The notes under the pieces were generated by a model that worked only from the letters and a program-made list of their open reading frames with translations, did not search any database and was not told where the DNA came from. Made by a program: the position numbers and the translations under genes. Positions 45,626-55,400 of a DNA stretch of 64,000 bases are shown here, one piece after another; positions within the stretch are counted from its first letter, which is position 1, and every line of letters starts with the position of its first letter. The stretch is from Roseiarcus sp963813195. Its GTDB lineage: Bacteria > Pseudomonadota > Alphaproteobacteria > Rhizobiales > Beijerinckiaceae. The stretch covers positions 62,001 through 126,000 of the forward strand of contig CAWEYC010000022.1 of the NCBI GenBank assembly GCA_963813195.1, read 5' to 3'.

Positions 45626-47156
45626 ATGGCAAGCGCCATTCAGAAGATCACCCTCAGCGCCTCGCGCGACATCCCTTTCAACAAGCTGGCGCTCAGCCAG
45701 TCGAACGTCCGGCGCGTGAAGGCCGGCGTCTCGATCGAGGAACTGGCGGAGGACATCGCGCGCCGCACCCTGTTGCAGAGCCTCAGCGTCCGAGCGGTTG
45801 TCGACACAGAGGGCAAGGAGACCGGCATGTTCGAAGTGCCGGCCGGCGGGCGGCGTTTCCGCGCGCTCGAGCTGCTGGTCAAGCAGAAGCGCCTGGCGAA
45901 GACCGCGCTGATTCCTTGCGTCGTTCGCGAGGGTGGCATCGCGGAAGAGGATTCGCTGGCCGAGAACATTCAGCGCGCGCCGCTCCACCCGCTCGATCAA
46001 TTCCGCGCCTTCCAGGCGTTGCGTGAAAAAGGCCTCGGCGAAGAGGAGATCGCCGCGCGTTTCTTCGTTGCGCCGACCGTGGTGAAGCAGCGCCTGCGCC
46101 TCGCCGCCGTCTCCGACAAGCTTCTCGACGCCTACGGGGCGGACGGCATGACTTTGGAATTGTTGATTGCGTTCGCCGTCACCAGCGATCACGCGCGCCA
46201 GGAGCAGGTCTGGGAGAGCGTCAGCCGCTCCCATAACAGGGAACCTTATCTCATTCGCCGTCAGCTCACCGAGGGCGCCGTGCGGGCCGCGGACCGTCGC
46301 GCGCGGTTCGTCGGCGTCGAGGCTTACGAGGCCGCCGGCGGCGCGATCCTGCGCGATCTCTTCCAGCACGACGACGGCGGCTGGCTCCAGGATCCGGCGC
46401 TGCTCGATCGGCTCGTCGCCGAAAGGCTCCACGCCGAGGCCGATACCCTGCGGTCGGAGGGCTGGAAGTGGATCGCGATCGCGACCGACTTGCCCTATGG
46501 CCACACCGCCGGACTGCGTCGTCTCAGATAGCTGCCTGGAGGTCACGGCGAAGCATTCCGGCTTCGCCGCGCAAGCGCCGGGCTTGGCGGATACTCTCTC
46601 GGCCAAGGCGATCGAGGCGCGGCATGAGCGATGGGCCAAGCAGCTGCCAGAGAAGCCCGATGACCTCTGGGATGCGCTGACCGGGTTCGACGGCGACAGC
46701 CAGGCGGCGCTCTTCGCCCACTGCGCCTCACTCGCGGTCAATGTGGTGAAGGAGCCATGGAACCGGCGTCCGAACGCATTCGCCCATGGCGACCAGCTCG
46801 CTAACGTCCTCAATCTCGACATGGCCGCCGCCGGCTGGGCGCCGACGGTCGACAATTATCTCGGCCGGGTTCCGAAGACGCGCATCCAGGAAGCGGTGCG
46901 CGAAGCCAAGGGCGAGCACGCGGCGCAGCTCATCGAGCACCTGAAGAAGGCCGACATGGCCAAGGAGGCCGAGCGCCTCTTGGACGGCTCAGGCTGGCTG
47001 CCGGAACCGCTGCGGCTGCCGCAGGCGACTTCGTTCGTTCCCTCGTCCGACGAAGCCGAGACCGTGGCGCTGCCCGCTTTCCTCGCCGACGCCGATGACG
47101 AGGCTGCGGACGCCAAAACCGAAGAGCCTCAGCGGCAGACCATCGCGGCCGAGTGA
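45626..47156 (+). pseudogene. ParB/RepB-like nuclease-domain protein, internally deleted and frameshifted
   Basis: The first frame (45,626-46,531) has the ParB domain: IPFNKLALSQSNVRR, VPAGGRRFRALELL, EDSLAENIQRAPLHPLDQFRAFQ, then a KorB-like HTH, ending at ATDLPYGHTAGLRRLR and stop. From about 46,522 the family continues in another frame: SDSCLEVTAKHSGFAAQAPG, KQLPEKPDDLWDAL and DNYLGRVPKTRIQEAV, to stop at 47,156. Relatives have some 200 residues between these parts, so a deletion of about 600 bp removed the middle and shifted the frame. The 5' part may still make a 301-residue ParB-like protein. Confidence 0.78.
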
Positions 47157-47166
47157 GCCGCAGCAA

Positions 47167-47194
47167 GGGGCGGCTTCGGCCGCCCCGCGTTTCT
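47167..47194 (+). terminator. Terminator after parB
   Basis: A perfect 8-bp GC stem, GGGGCGGC and GCCGCCCC, around a stable TTCG tetraloop, followed by GCGTTTCTT. It starts 10 bp after the parB stop. Confidence 0.7.
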
Positions 47195-47217
47195 TCACCC
47201 AAACATTTCCTCCGAGA

Positions 47218-47242
47218 GCCCGGCAGCCGCGCCGGGCTTCTT
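47218..47242 (+). terminator. Second hairpin before the 47,262 gene
   Basis: GCCCGGC, loop AGCCGC, GCCGGGC, then TTCTTCG. It is terminator-like but lies only 20 bp before the next start, so it could also be an attenuator or leader hairpin. Confidence 0.45.
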
Positions 47243-47261
47243 CGTTTCCGCGAGACCGATC

Positions 47262-47675
47262 ATGCCCGTCTTCACCATCGAAACCAGCTACCGTCTGCCC
47301 GTCCACCGACATCGAAGCTACGAGGCCGACACCGTCGAGGAGGCCTGCTGCCTCGCCATGGAGGACGACGACTGGTCCAACCAGAAGTTCGATACGGAAT
47401 CCGCGGGCGCGATCTACGTGTCGGGCGTTTGGCGGGGCGCCGATGCCGCCTATCGCGGCGCAGCGCTGCCGTTTCCCTCTGAGTTCGACGAAGTGGTCCA
47501 GCGCAAGGCCGATCACTTCGAGGTTTTGCTCGGCATGCTCAAGATTCTCGCGCATGTCCCGGACCTGACCGCGCCGGAACTTCCATTCTGGCTGCCGCGG
47601 GCTGAGGGCGCCATCGCCACCGCCGAGGCGATCCTCGCCATTGGGTGCGATCCTGGGCGCCCGGCGAGCGATTAG
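47262..47675 (+). CDS. Conserved plasmid/ICE-type protein of unknown function
   Basis: 137 residues from ATG: FTIETSYRLPVHRHRSYEAD, then VEEACCLAMEDDDWSNQK, SGVWRGADAAYRG, and a C-terminal helical half (LLGMLKILAHVPDL). I have seen similar small proteins directly downstream of parB-like genes in Rhizobiales elements but know no function. No membrane or DNA-binding motif is visible. It follows the parB region by about 105 bp with two hairpins between. Confidence 0.75.
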   Translation: MPVFTIETSYRLPVHRHRSYEADTVEEACCLAMEDDDWSNQKFDTESAGAIYVSGVWRGADAAYRGAALPFPSEFDEVVQRKADHFEVLLGMLKILAHVPDLTAPELPFWLPRAEGAIATAEAILAIGCDPGRPASD

Positions 47676-47955
47676 ACTAGCTGGACCGCGGCCGCGAGGG
47701 CGCGCGAAGCTGCGGCATCGCGGCGCAGGACATTGCAATAGTGTGCACTGACAATACCGACAATCGCCGCTCGTTGCCTACTCGATTTGCATATTTCGCC
47801 GGCATTCGCCTCGAATCCGCCAGCGCTTGCAGCAAAATGCGGAAAGTTTGCGCAATTGCGCCTTTTGTAAACAATCTCTCTTGTAGGCGTCAAATTTTTC
47901 AGACAGTTTTTGGTCGTTGATGCCGCCTTCGGCATCGTGGGTGGGAGTTGTGGCC
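47676..47955. other. Intergenic boundary between the parB block and the catabolic cluster
   Basis: 280 bp with a distinctly AT-richer right half (TTTGTAAACAATCTCTCTTG). It probably holds the promoter of the MFS gene. No gene is visible, and the change in gene content here marks a likely insertion border. Confidence 0.4.
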
Positions 47956-49320
47956 ATGAACACGTCTTCTTCGTCATCGGCGGCCGGCCTGGGCGAGCGC
48001 GCCAGCGCTAGGGAAACCACGGTTCCGGATTTCGCGCCCTTTTCGCGCGGGCAGATCGGCTACACGGCCGTGGTCGCGCTTTTGGCATGGACTTTCGCGG
48101 TCTACGACCTCATTACCTTCGGCAATCTTCTCCCGGTGATTTAAAAGGATTTCGGTTGGTCCAACCCGACGGCGTCCTTCGTTGCGACGCTGGTCGGGCT
48201 CAGTTCTCTCCTCGTTGCTCTGGCGGTCGGCCCGATGATCGATCTGGTTGGTCGCCGCTTCGCCTTGATGGTGACGACCGGAGGAGCGGCGGTCAGCTCC
48301 GGCCTCGCCGCGCTGGCGATCGGTCCAGTCTCCCTCGTGATCGTGCGCGCTCTTTCGGGGTTCGGAATGTCGGAGCAGGCGGTCAACGCCGCCTATCTCA
48401 ACGAGGCCTTCGCCGCCAAAGGCAAAGGCTTCCTGTATGGCGTCGTCCAGGCGGGCTGGCCGCTCGGCGTAATGCTGTCGTCAGGACTCGCCGCGCTGCT
48501 GCTGCCCACGATCGGTTGGCGCGGCGTCTTCCTGGTCGCGGCATTCCCGCTCGTCGTGATGCTCGCGCTGCGCTTCGGCCTGAAGGAATCGCCGTACTTT
48601 CTCAAGCTGCAACATCTGCGGAGCCTGCGGGCCTCGGGGCGGAAGGGGGAAGTCGACAAGCTGTCCCGGCAGTGGCAGATCGATCTCGCCGCCCAGGAGT
48701 TGAAGAACACGTACGCGCCGTTGTTCGCTCCTCCCCTGCGGCGCCATTCAATTGCTCTCGGCGCGACGTTTTTCTTCAAGATCATCGCCGACTCGCAACT
48801 TACGGTGCTGGCGACTTCGGTCCTGGCGCAGGCCAAAGGCATCGAACTCACCAGCGCTCTATGGACGGTGTTCATCGGCAACAGTGTCGCGGTGCTAGGA
48901 TATCTCTTCTTCGGATGGCTCGGCGATCGCATTGGACGGCGAGAGACAGTGATCATTGCTCAGATCTTGGCGGCCTTCTGCACGGGATTGCTGCTATTCG
49001 CCGCACAAGGTTTCGTTGCGGTGGTGGTTTTCTACTCGTTGGTCCTCTTCTTCGCGCAGGGCGCAGCGGCGCCGTTCTTCGCTTATGTCGGAGAATCCTA
49101 TCCGACGCGCATGCGCGGCTCCGGCGCGGCCTACATCAACGTGGCGGGCCCTGTCGGCGGTATCTTCGGACCCCTGATCTACGGCGCGCTCCAGAGCGCG
49201 GGCGCGACGCCGACGATCGCCGCATCGTCGGGCGCCGCGGCGGCGCTGATCGCAGCACTCTGCCTCTTCGGCGCCCGCTCGATCCGTCCCGGTCAAGACC
49301 TCGCCGCGGTCTCGCATTGA
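47956..49320 (+). pseudogene. MFS transporter interrupted by one in-frame TAA
   Basis: 47,956-48,144 encodes an N-terminal tail and helix 1 (GYTAVVALLAWTFAVYDLIT, FGNLLPVI). TAA at 48,142-48,144 follows, and the same frame continues with KDFGWSNPTASFVATLVGLS, the motif GPMIDLVGRRFALMV, and the rest of a 12-helix transporter to 49,320. Relatives read on without a stop, so this is a nonsense codon, one C-to-T step from CAA. The family resembles AAHS/MHS-type organic acid or ureide carriers. Its place next to PuuE suggests an allantoin-related substrate (inference). Confidence 0.75.
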
Positions 49321-49370
49321 CGGTGTTCGCCTCCGCGACGCCCGGTTCGACCCTTGGGCGCCGGGCGGCT

Positions 49371-50432
49371 TCACCGAGCCGGATGAAGCGCGGCCCGCTC
49401 CGCTTTCGGCAACCGGCTCTGGTTGGTTGTGAGATGCCTCTCGATGAGGCCTTTGGCGCCCTCGGCGTCGCCGGCCGCAATGAAATCGATCAGCCCGGCA
49501 TGCTCCTCGATGGCGCAGGACGAACCCACGTGGTCGTAAAGAAGAACGGCGAGCGACGTCTTGATCGCGAGGATCTTGACGAATTCTTCCAGCGCGCGAT
49601 TCTCCCCGAGCGAGGCGACGAGCGTGTGGAACTCAGTCAGGAGCCGGATGAGAGCGCCGCGGTCCCCCGCTTTCTCGGCCCCGATTTGCTGCTCGACGTG
49701 CCGGCGCAGCAGGCGAACGTCGTGCGCGGTGCAGTGTCGGCACACGTCCGCGACAACCTCACCCTCGATCAGCCGGCGCGCCGCATAGGCCTGTTCGACC
49801 TCAGCCATCGATGGGTTGTTGACGAAGGCGCCTCGGTTTCGCTGAAGCACGACGAGGCCGCTCGGCGCGAGCCTCTGGAGCGCGGCGCGGACGGGCGCTC
49901 GGCCGACGCCCAGTATGCCGCTCAACACGCTTTCACTGAGCTTCTGACCGGGGCGGAAGTGGCCGTCGGTGATGAGAGTCGCGATCGTCTCGGCGATCTG
50001 GTCCGTGGCGGCGCCGCGAGGCGCCGGCGAAAATCCGGAGCCGTCGCCAAGTCCCGTTGGCCGCGCCGCATGCGCGGACGGACGGGGGGCGCGCAGCGCG
50101 GGCTCTCCCGCTCGCCGCAGAACCTTCAGGATCGTGTCGGTCGAGAGATCGACGCCGCGCTTCTGGAGTTCGCTCTTGATCTTGTGAATCCCGAGCCTTT
50201 CCCGCCGGCGAAGATCGAGGATCAAGTTCTCCTCTCGCTCGAACACCTTGCGGTTGGGCGACGAGGCCGGCCTGCGGCTCGGCTCGTCGAGTCCCGTCTC
50301 GCCCTGCGCCCGGTACCGGCGCAGCCATTTGCGGAAGGTCGGCTGAGAGACGCCGAACGTCGCACAAACCTTGCTCACGCTGCCGTTGGCTTCATACGCC
50401 TCGATCCACGCCAGGCGCTCAGTCTTGCTCAT
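49371..50432 (-). CDS. GntR-family regulator fused to an N-terminal transposase-type HTH
   Basis: 353 residues from the ATG giving MSKTERLAWIEAYEANGSVS; an earlier in-frame start at 50,462 adds 10. Residues 1-100 match helix-turn-helix regions of IS3/IS481 transposases (VCATFGVSQPTFRKWLRRYR). From about residue 140 there is a complete GntR/FadR regulator: winged helix (LITDGHFRPGQKLSESVLSG) and FCD ligand domain (RRLIEGEVVADVCRHC, ASLGENRALEEFV). It is convergent with the MFS gene and divergent from puuE, which it probably controls. Confidence 0.82.
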   Translation of the reverse strand: MSKTERLAWIEAYEANGSVSKVCATFGVSQPTFRKWLRRYRAQGETGLDEPSRRPASSPNRKVFEREENLILDLRRRERLGIHKIKSELQKRGVDLSTDTILKVLRRAGEPALRAPRPSAHAARPTGLGDGSGFSPAPRGAATDQIAETIATLITDGHFRPGQKLSESVLSGILGVGRAPVRAALQRLAPSGLVVLQRNRGAFVNNPSMAEVEQAYAARRLIEGEVVADVCRHCTAHDVRLLRRHVEQQIGAEKAGDRGALIRLLTEFHTLVASLGENRALEEFVKILAIKTSLAVLLYDHVGSSCAIEEHAGLIDFIAAGDAEGAKGLIERHLTTNQSRLPKAERAALHPAR

Positions 50433-50564
50433 GAGGGAATCTCTGTAATGATGTGTACTCACTACGATGGCAGCGCGAGGCCGTCAATCGCGCCACGCCA
50501 CTTCCAAACGTTTGCCTGACGGCTGGTAAGGTCCGTCTCTCTCCTCCCCCTGCTGTGAGCCCCT

Positions 50565-51476
50565 ATGACCCGTCTTTCTCCCCACCGCGATTTTCTCGGT
50601 TACGGCGAAAACCCACCCGATCCGCGCTGGCCCGATCGCGCCCGCGTCGCGGTTTCGTTCGTCGTCAACATCGAGGAAGGCGCGGAGTTTTCTATCGCCG
50701 ACGGCGACGAACGAAACGAGGGCGCCTACGAGGCCATCGACGAGATCAAGGGCGCGGCGGACCTTTGCCAGGATTCGCACTACGAATACGGCGCACGGGT
50801 CGGATATTGGCGCGTGATGGACGTGCTCGGCGAGCACGGCGCGGCGGCGACGCTGAGCGCGTGCGGGCGGGCAATCGCGCGCTCGCCCTGGATCGCGCGC
50901 GACGCCGTGCGACGCGGCCACGAAATCTCCTGCCACGGCTGGCGTTGGGAGCGGCACGTCGACATGGACGAGGCCTCGGAGCGCGACGTCATCGCCCGCA
51001 CCGTGGCGACGATTCATCAGGCCGCAGGCTTGAGGCCGGTCGGCTGGCACACGCGATCCGCCTCGTCGCCGAATACGCGGCGATTGCTGGTTGAGCACGG
51101 CGGGTTTCTCTACGACAGCGACGCCTACAACGACGATCTGCCGTATTTCGCGCCGATCTGCGGGCCCAAGCACGTTGTGCTGCCCTACAGCTTCGACACC
51201 AACGACATGCATTTTCACCAGAAGGGCCAACGCTTCGTCAGCGGCGCCGATTTCGCCGACTATGTCGTCGCCGCCTACGATCGTCTGTGGCGCGAAGGCG
51301 CCCATCAGCCGCGAATGATGTCGGTCGGGCTCCATCCGCGCATGATCGGCCGGCCCGCCCGAATCGGCGGCTTGGAAACCGTGCTGCGGCATTTGCGGCA
51401 ACGCGGCGGCGCCTGGATCGCGCGACGCGACGCGATCGCCCGTCACTGGATCGAGCGGTTCGGCGACGCGCGATGA
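50565..51476 (+). CDS. puuE: Allantoinase PuuE (polysaccharide-deacetylase fold)
   Basis: Hydrolyses allantoin to allantoate in purine (ureide) breakdown. The 303-residue protein follows the PuuE pattern: DFLGYGENPPDPRWPDRARV, AVSFVVNIEEGAE, YEYGARVGYWRVMDVL, RGHEISCHGWRWERH (metal region), GWHTRSASSPNTRRLL, DSDAYNDDLPYF and VGLHPRMIGRPARI. The family includes some cytosine/urate-linked deacetylases, so the exact substrate is inferred. Its stop overlaps the racemase start by 4 bp. Confidence 0.87.
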   Translation: MTRLSPHRDFLGYGENPPDPRWPDRARVAVSFVVNIEEGAEFSIADGDERNEGAYEAIDEIKGAADLCQDSHYEYGARVGYWRVMDVLGEHGAAATLSACGRAIARSPWIARDAVRRGHEISCHGWRWERHVDMDEASERDVIARTVATIHQAAGLRPVGWHTRSASSPNTRRLLVEHGGFLYDSDAYNDDLPYFAPICGPKHVVLPYSFDTNDMHFHQKGQRFVSGADFADYVVAAYDRLWREGAHQPRMMSVGLHPRMIGRPARIGGLETVLRHLRQRGGAWIARRDAIARHWIERFGDAR

Positions 51477-52201
51477 GGACGTTTTTGCTGATCAATCCGA
51501 ATACGTCCGACGCGATGACCGCTGTGGCGCGGCAAGCCGCGGCATCCCAAGCGCCCGCCGACGTCGAACTCGTCGCCGTCACGGCGTCGTTTGGTTTCCC
51601 CGTCATCACCACCCGGTTGTCCTATGCGGTCGGCGCCTATGCGGCGCTGGACGCCTATGCCGCGGCCGGCGGCCCCTACGACGCGGTGATCCTCGCCTGC
51701 TTCGGCGACCCCGGTCTCGAAGCCCTGCGCGAATTGGCGCCCGTTCCGGTCGTCGGGTTCGCCGAGGCCTCGATTCGCGCCGCACATCGCAGGCGGGAGC
51801 CGTTCGCGATCGTCACAGTGGGAGCGTCCTGGGTTTCCATGTTGGAGGAGCGCGTCGTCCTCGCGCGGGCCAGCGACGGGTTTATCGGCGTCTTCGCGCT
51901 CGACGGCAACGGGCTCGACGCTCTCGGCGGAGCGGACCAATTCTTCTACGATCTGGAGGGCCTCGTCAGGCGAGCCGTCGCCGCGGGCGCACACACGATC
52001 ATCCTCGGCGGCGCCTCGCTCGCCGGACTGGCGGATCGGCTTCCGCCGCACGCCCATTACATCGATTGCGCGCGCTCCGCCCTCGCGGAGGCCTCCGAGC
52101 GGAGCGGAGCCTCCCACCGACGACCAATCCCTCAGCCAAGGCCGTGGACAGGGCTGACGCCGCAACTTCGCCACCGGCTGACTTCCTCTGCCGAGGACTG
52201 A
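51473..52201 (+). CDS. Asp/Glu/hydantoin racemase family protein (allantoin racemase-like)
   Basis: 242 residues from ATG overlapping the puuE stop: FLLINPNTSDAMTAVARQA, then the first catalytic Cys in VILACFGDPGLEALRE. The second catalytic position, usually LGCAGM in hydantoin racemases, reads LGGASLAG here, so the Cys is replaced by Gly. Either this subfamily works differently or the protein is impaired. Pairing with PuuE suggests allantoin racemisation (HpxA-like). The C-terminal 30 residues (PRPWTGLTPQLRHRL) extend past the usual end. Confidence 0.8.
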   Translation: MRTFLLINPNTSDAMTAVARQAAASQAPADVELVAVTASFGFPVITTRLSYAVGAYAALDAYAAAGGPYDAVILACFGDPGLEALRELAPVPVVGFAEASIRAAHRRREPFAIVTVGASWVSMLEERVVLARASDGFIGVFALDGNGLDALGGADQFFYDLEGLVRRAVAAGAHTIILGGASLAGLADRLPPHAHYIDCARSALAEASERSGASHRRPIPQPRPWTGLTPQLRHRLTSSAED

Positions 52202-52393
52202 AGACGCTAGTCTTCACTAGCTACGCCAGCGCTCAACGTACGACGCGTCCGCCGCTGCCCGGCAATCACTTCATAGAGCCCGGCCGCCGCGCGGGACTCT
52301 CGCGGGGCAAACGACCGCGCGCCGGCGTGGCCTCATCGATTGCGATCAGCGTCCGCGGCGGCCGCCGGCCTCCCGATCGGCCCGTCCCAAGCG

Positions 52394-52499
52394 CTGCGCA
52401 CTGAGAGGCAGAGGACGGCCGAGACGGATTTGAGTCTGAGGGGTCCAGAGAGAGGGCGTCCCTCGGTTCGATCCGTGCTCGCCCCTCCGAGGTTCTTCC
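52394..52499 (+). promoter_or_regulatory. Leader of the methyltransferase-helicase gene with hairpin potential
   Basis: ACGGAT and ATCCGT can form an outer stem around a GAGGG...CCCTC inner stem whose loop holds AGAGAGAGG. The layout recalls the ardC and parB leaders but shares less sequence with them. It lies within the 298-bp gap upstream of the start; the rest of that gap shows no gene. Confidence 0.35.
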
Positions 52500-55400
52500 A
52501 TGACGAATGTTCTTTTCTCCGCGGCCGCATTCGCGACCGCGCCGCATCCCAGCGCGCCGGCTTCCGACGGCATCCTGCGCGCCGCGCGGCTTCTCCTCCC
52601 CGATCTCGAACGCGGCCGCCGCATCGATGCCGCGATTCTACGCGCCGCGATGGAGGCCGCCTTCGGCGGCTCCGACGCGGTCGGAGCCTGGGACTGGAAA
52701 TGCGCCTACGAAGCCTGCGAGGCGGCGACGGTCCTGTTCCTGCGCAAATTCGGCCCGGCGATGCGCGCCAAGGCAGTGTCGCCATCGGCGATGCTGCCGC
52801 TGTTCGTCCGAATCGCCGACCTTCTGCCGACGCATACGCGCCGTTCCGAGGAGAGCCAGGCGCTCCAGCAATTCTCGACGCCGATCGCGCTTGGCCTCGT
52901 GGCGAGCGCCGCCGCGGCGATCACGCCGGTCGACCTCGTGCTGGAGCCCTCCGCCGGCTCAGGGTTGCTCGCCATCCTCGCCGAGATCGCCGGCGCATCG
53001 CTCGCGCTGAACGAGTTGGCGGAGACGCGCGCCGGGCTGCTCGACCATCTCTTTCCCGGCGCCGCCGTCACCCGTTTCGACGCCGCGCATATCGATGATC
53101 ATCTCGACGCCGGCGTCGCGCCGAGCGTCGTGCTGATGAACCCGCCATTCTCGGCGCTCGCGAACGTCGACCGCCGCGTGGCCGACGCGGCCCTTCGCCA
53201 CATCTCGTCGGCGCTCTCGCGTCTTGCCGACGGCGGCCGGCTCGTCGCGATCACCGGGGCGAGCCTCGCGCCGGACAATCCCGCTTGGACGGACGCGTTC
53301 GTCCGCTTGCAGGAGCGCGGCCAGATCGTCTTCTCCGCCGCGATCGACGGCGCGGTCTACGCCAGGCATGGCACGACCGTCGACGTCAGGTTGACCGTGA
53401 TCGACAAGCGGCCGGCCGAGGACGGGAGCGTGTTCCCGCCGTCGCTGGGCGTCGCTCCGGACGTCGCCACGCTGCTCGGCTGGGTCGCGACGATTCCGCC
53501 GAGGCTGCCGCTCGCTGAGCCTCTGGCGGCGTCGACGCTCGCGATTCCGACGACGGCGCGCGCGGCGGTCGGCCGCACGGTTCGTTCTCCTTTGGCGCGG
53601 CCTTCGTTCGTTCCGGCGAAGAGATGCGAATCGGAGGGAATAGAACTCGCCTACGAGACCGTCGAGTGGGAGCCGGCCGAAGGGGGCCGCATCACCGAGG
53701 CGCTCTATGAGGAATACGCGCTCCAGTCGATTTGCATTCCCGGCGCTCGGGCGCACCCGACTCGCCTCGTGCAATCGGCGGCGATGGCGTCGGTCGCGCC
53801 GCCCAAGCCCTCGTACCGGCCGCATCTCCCCGCCAGCGCCGTCGCGGACGGCCTGCTCTCGGACGCCCAGCTCGAAAGCGTGATCTACGCCGGCGAAGCC
53901 CATTCCGGCCATCTCGCGGGATCGTGGAGGGTGGACGAGACCTTCGACGTCGTCTCGGCCGCGCCCGACGATGCCGAGCAGGCCGTGCGGTTTCGGCGCG
54001 GCTGGTTCCTCGGCGACGGCACGGGCGCCGGCAAGGGCCGCCAGGTCGCCGGCATTTTGCTCGACAATTGGCTGAAGGGCCGCCGCCGCGCGCTGTGGGT
54101 CTCAAAATCCGACAAGCTGATCGAGGACGCGCAGCGCGATTGGTCGGCGCTCGGCCAGGAGCGGCTGCTGGTGACGCCGCTGTCGCGCTTCCGCCAGGGG
54201 ACGCCGATCCGGCTCAACGAAGGCATTCTGTTCACCACCTACGCCACGCTGCGCTCCGAGGCGCGCGACGACAAGGTCTCGCGGGTGCGCCAGATCGTCG
54301 AATGGCTGGGCGCCGATTTCGACGGCGCGATCGTCTTCGACGAGAGCCACGCCATGCAGAACGCGGCGGGCGGCAAGGGAGAACGTGGCGAGGTGGCGGC
54401 ATCCCAGCAGGGACGCGCCGGACTGCGCCTTCAGCACGCCCTGCCGAACGCCCGCGTCGTCTATGTCTCGGCGACCGGCGCGACCACGGTCCACAATCTC
54501 GCCTACGCCCAGCGGCTCGGCCTGTGGGGCGGCGAGGATTTTCCCTTCGCGACGCGCGCCGAGTTCGTCGAGGCGATCGAAGCGGGCGGCGTCGCCGCGA
54601 TGGAGGTGCTCGCCCGCGACATGAAGGCCCTCGGCCTCTACGCCGCCCGCTCACTGTCCTACGAGGGCGTCGAATACGAGCTCATCGAGCACAAGCTCAC
54701 CGACGCGCAAATCCGCATTTACGACGCCTATGCCGGGGCGTTCTCGATCATCCATAACAATCTCGACGCGGCGATGCAGGCCGCGAACATCACCGGTTCG
54801 ACCGGGACGCTGAACGCGCAGGCCAAGTCCGCCGCGCGCTCGGCCTTCGAGAGCGCTAAGCAGCGCTTCTTCAATCACCTCATCACCGCGATGAAGACGC
54901 CGTCGCTGATCGCTTCAATCGAGCGCGATCTCGCCGCCGGCCATGCCGCGGTCGTCCAGATCGTCTCGACCGGCGAGGCGTTGATGGAGCGCCGGCTTGC
55001 GGAGATTCCGACCGAGGAATGGGGCGACGTCCAGGTCGACATCACCCCGCGCGAATATGTGCTGGACTACCTCGCGCACAGTTTTCCGACCCAGCTCTAT
55101 GAGCCCTTCACCGACAGCGACGGCCATCTCTCCTCGCGGCCGGTCACACGGGACGGACAGCCCGTGCAATGCCGGGAGGCGGTCGCCCGCCGCGATCGCC
55201 TGATCGAAAAGCTCGCCTCGCTGGCGCCTGTTCCCGGCGCGCTCGATCAGATCGTGCAGCGTTTCCGTACGGAGATGGTCGCCGAGGTGACTGGCCGATC
55301 GCGGCGCATCGTCCGAAAGACCGGGTCCGACGGCGTCGATCGCCTCGTCGTCGAGAACCGCGCCGGCTCGGCCAATCTCGCCGAGGCGCAGGCGTTCATG

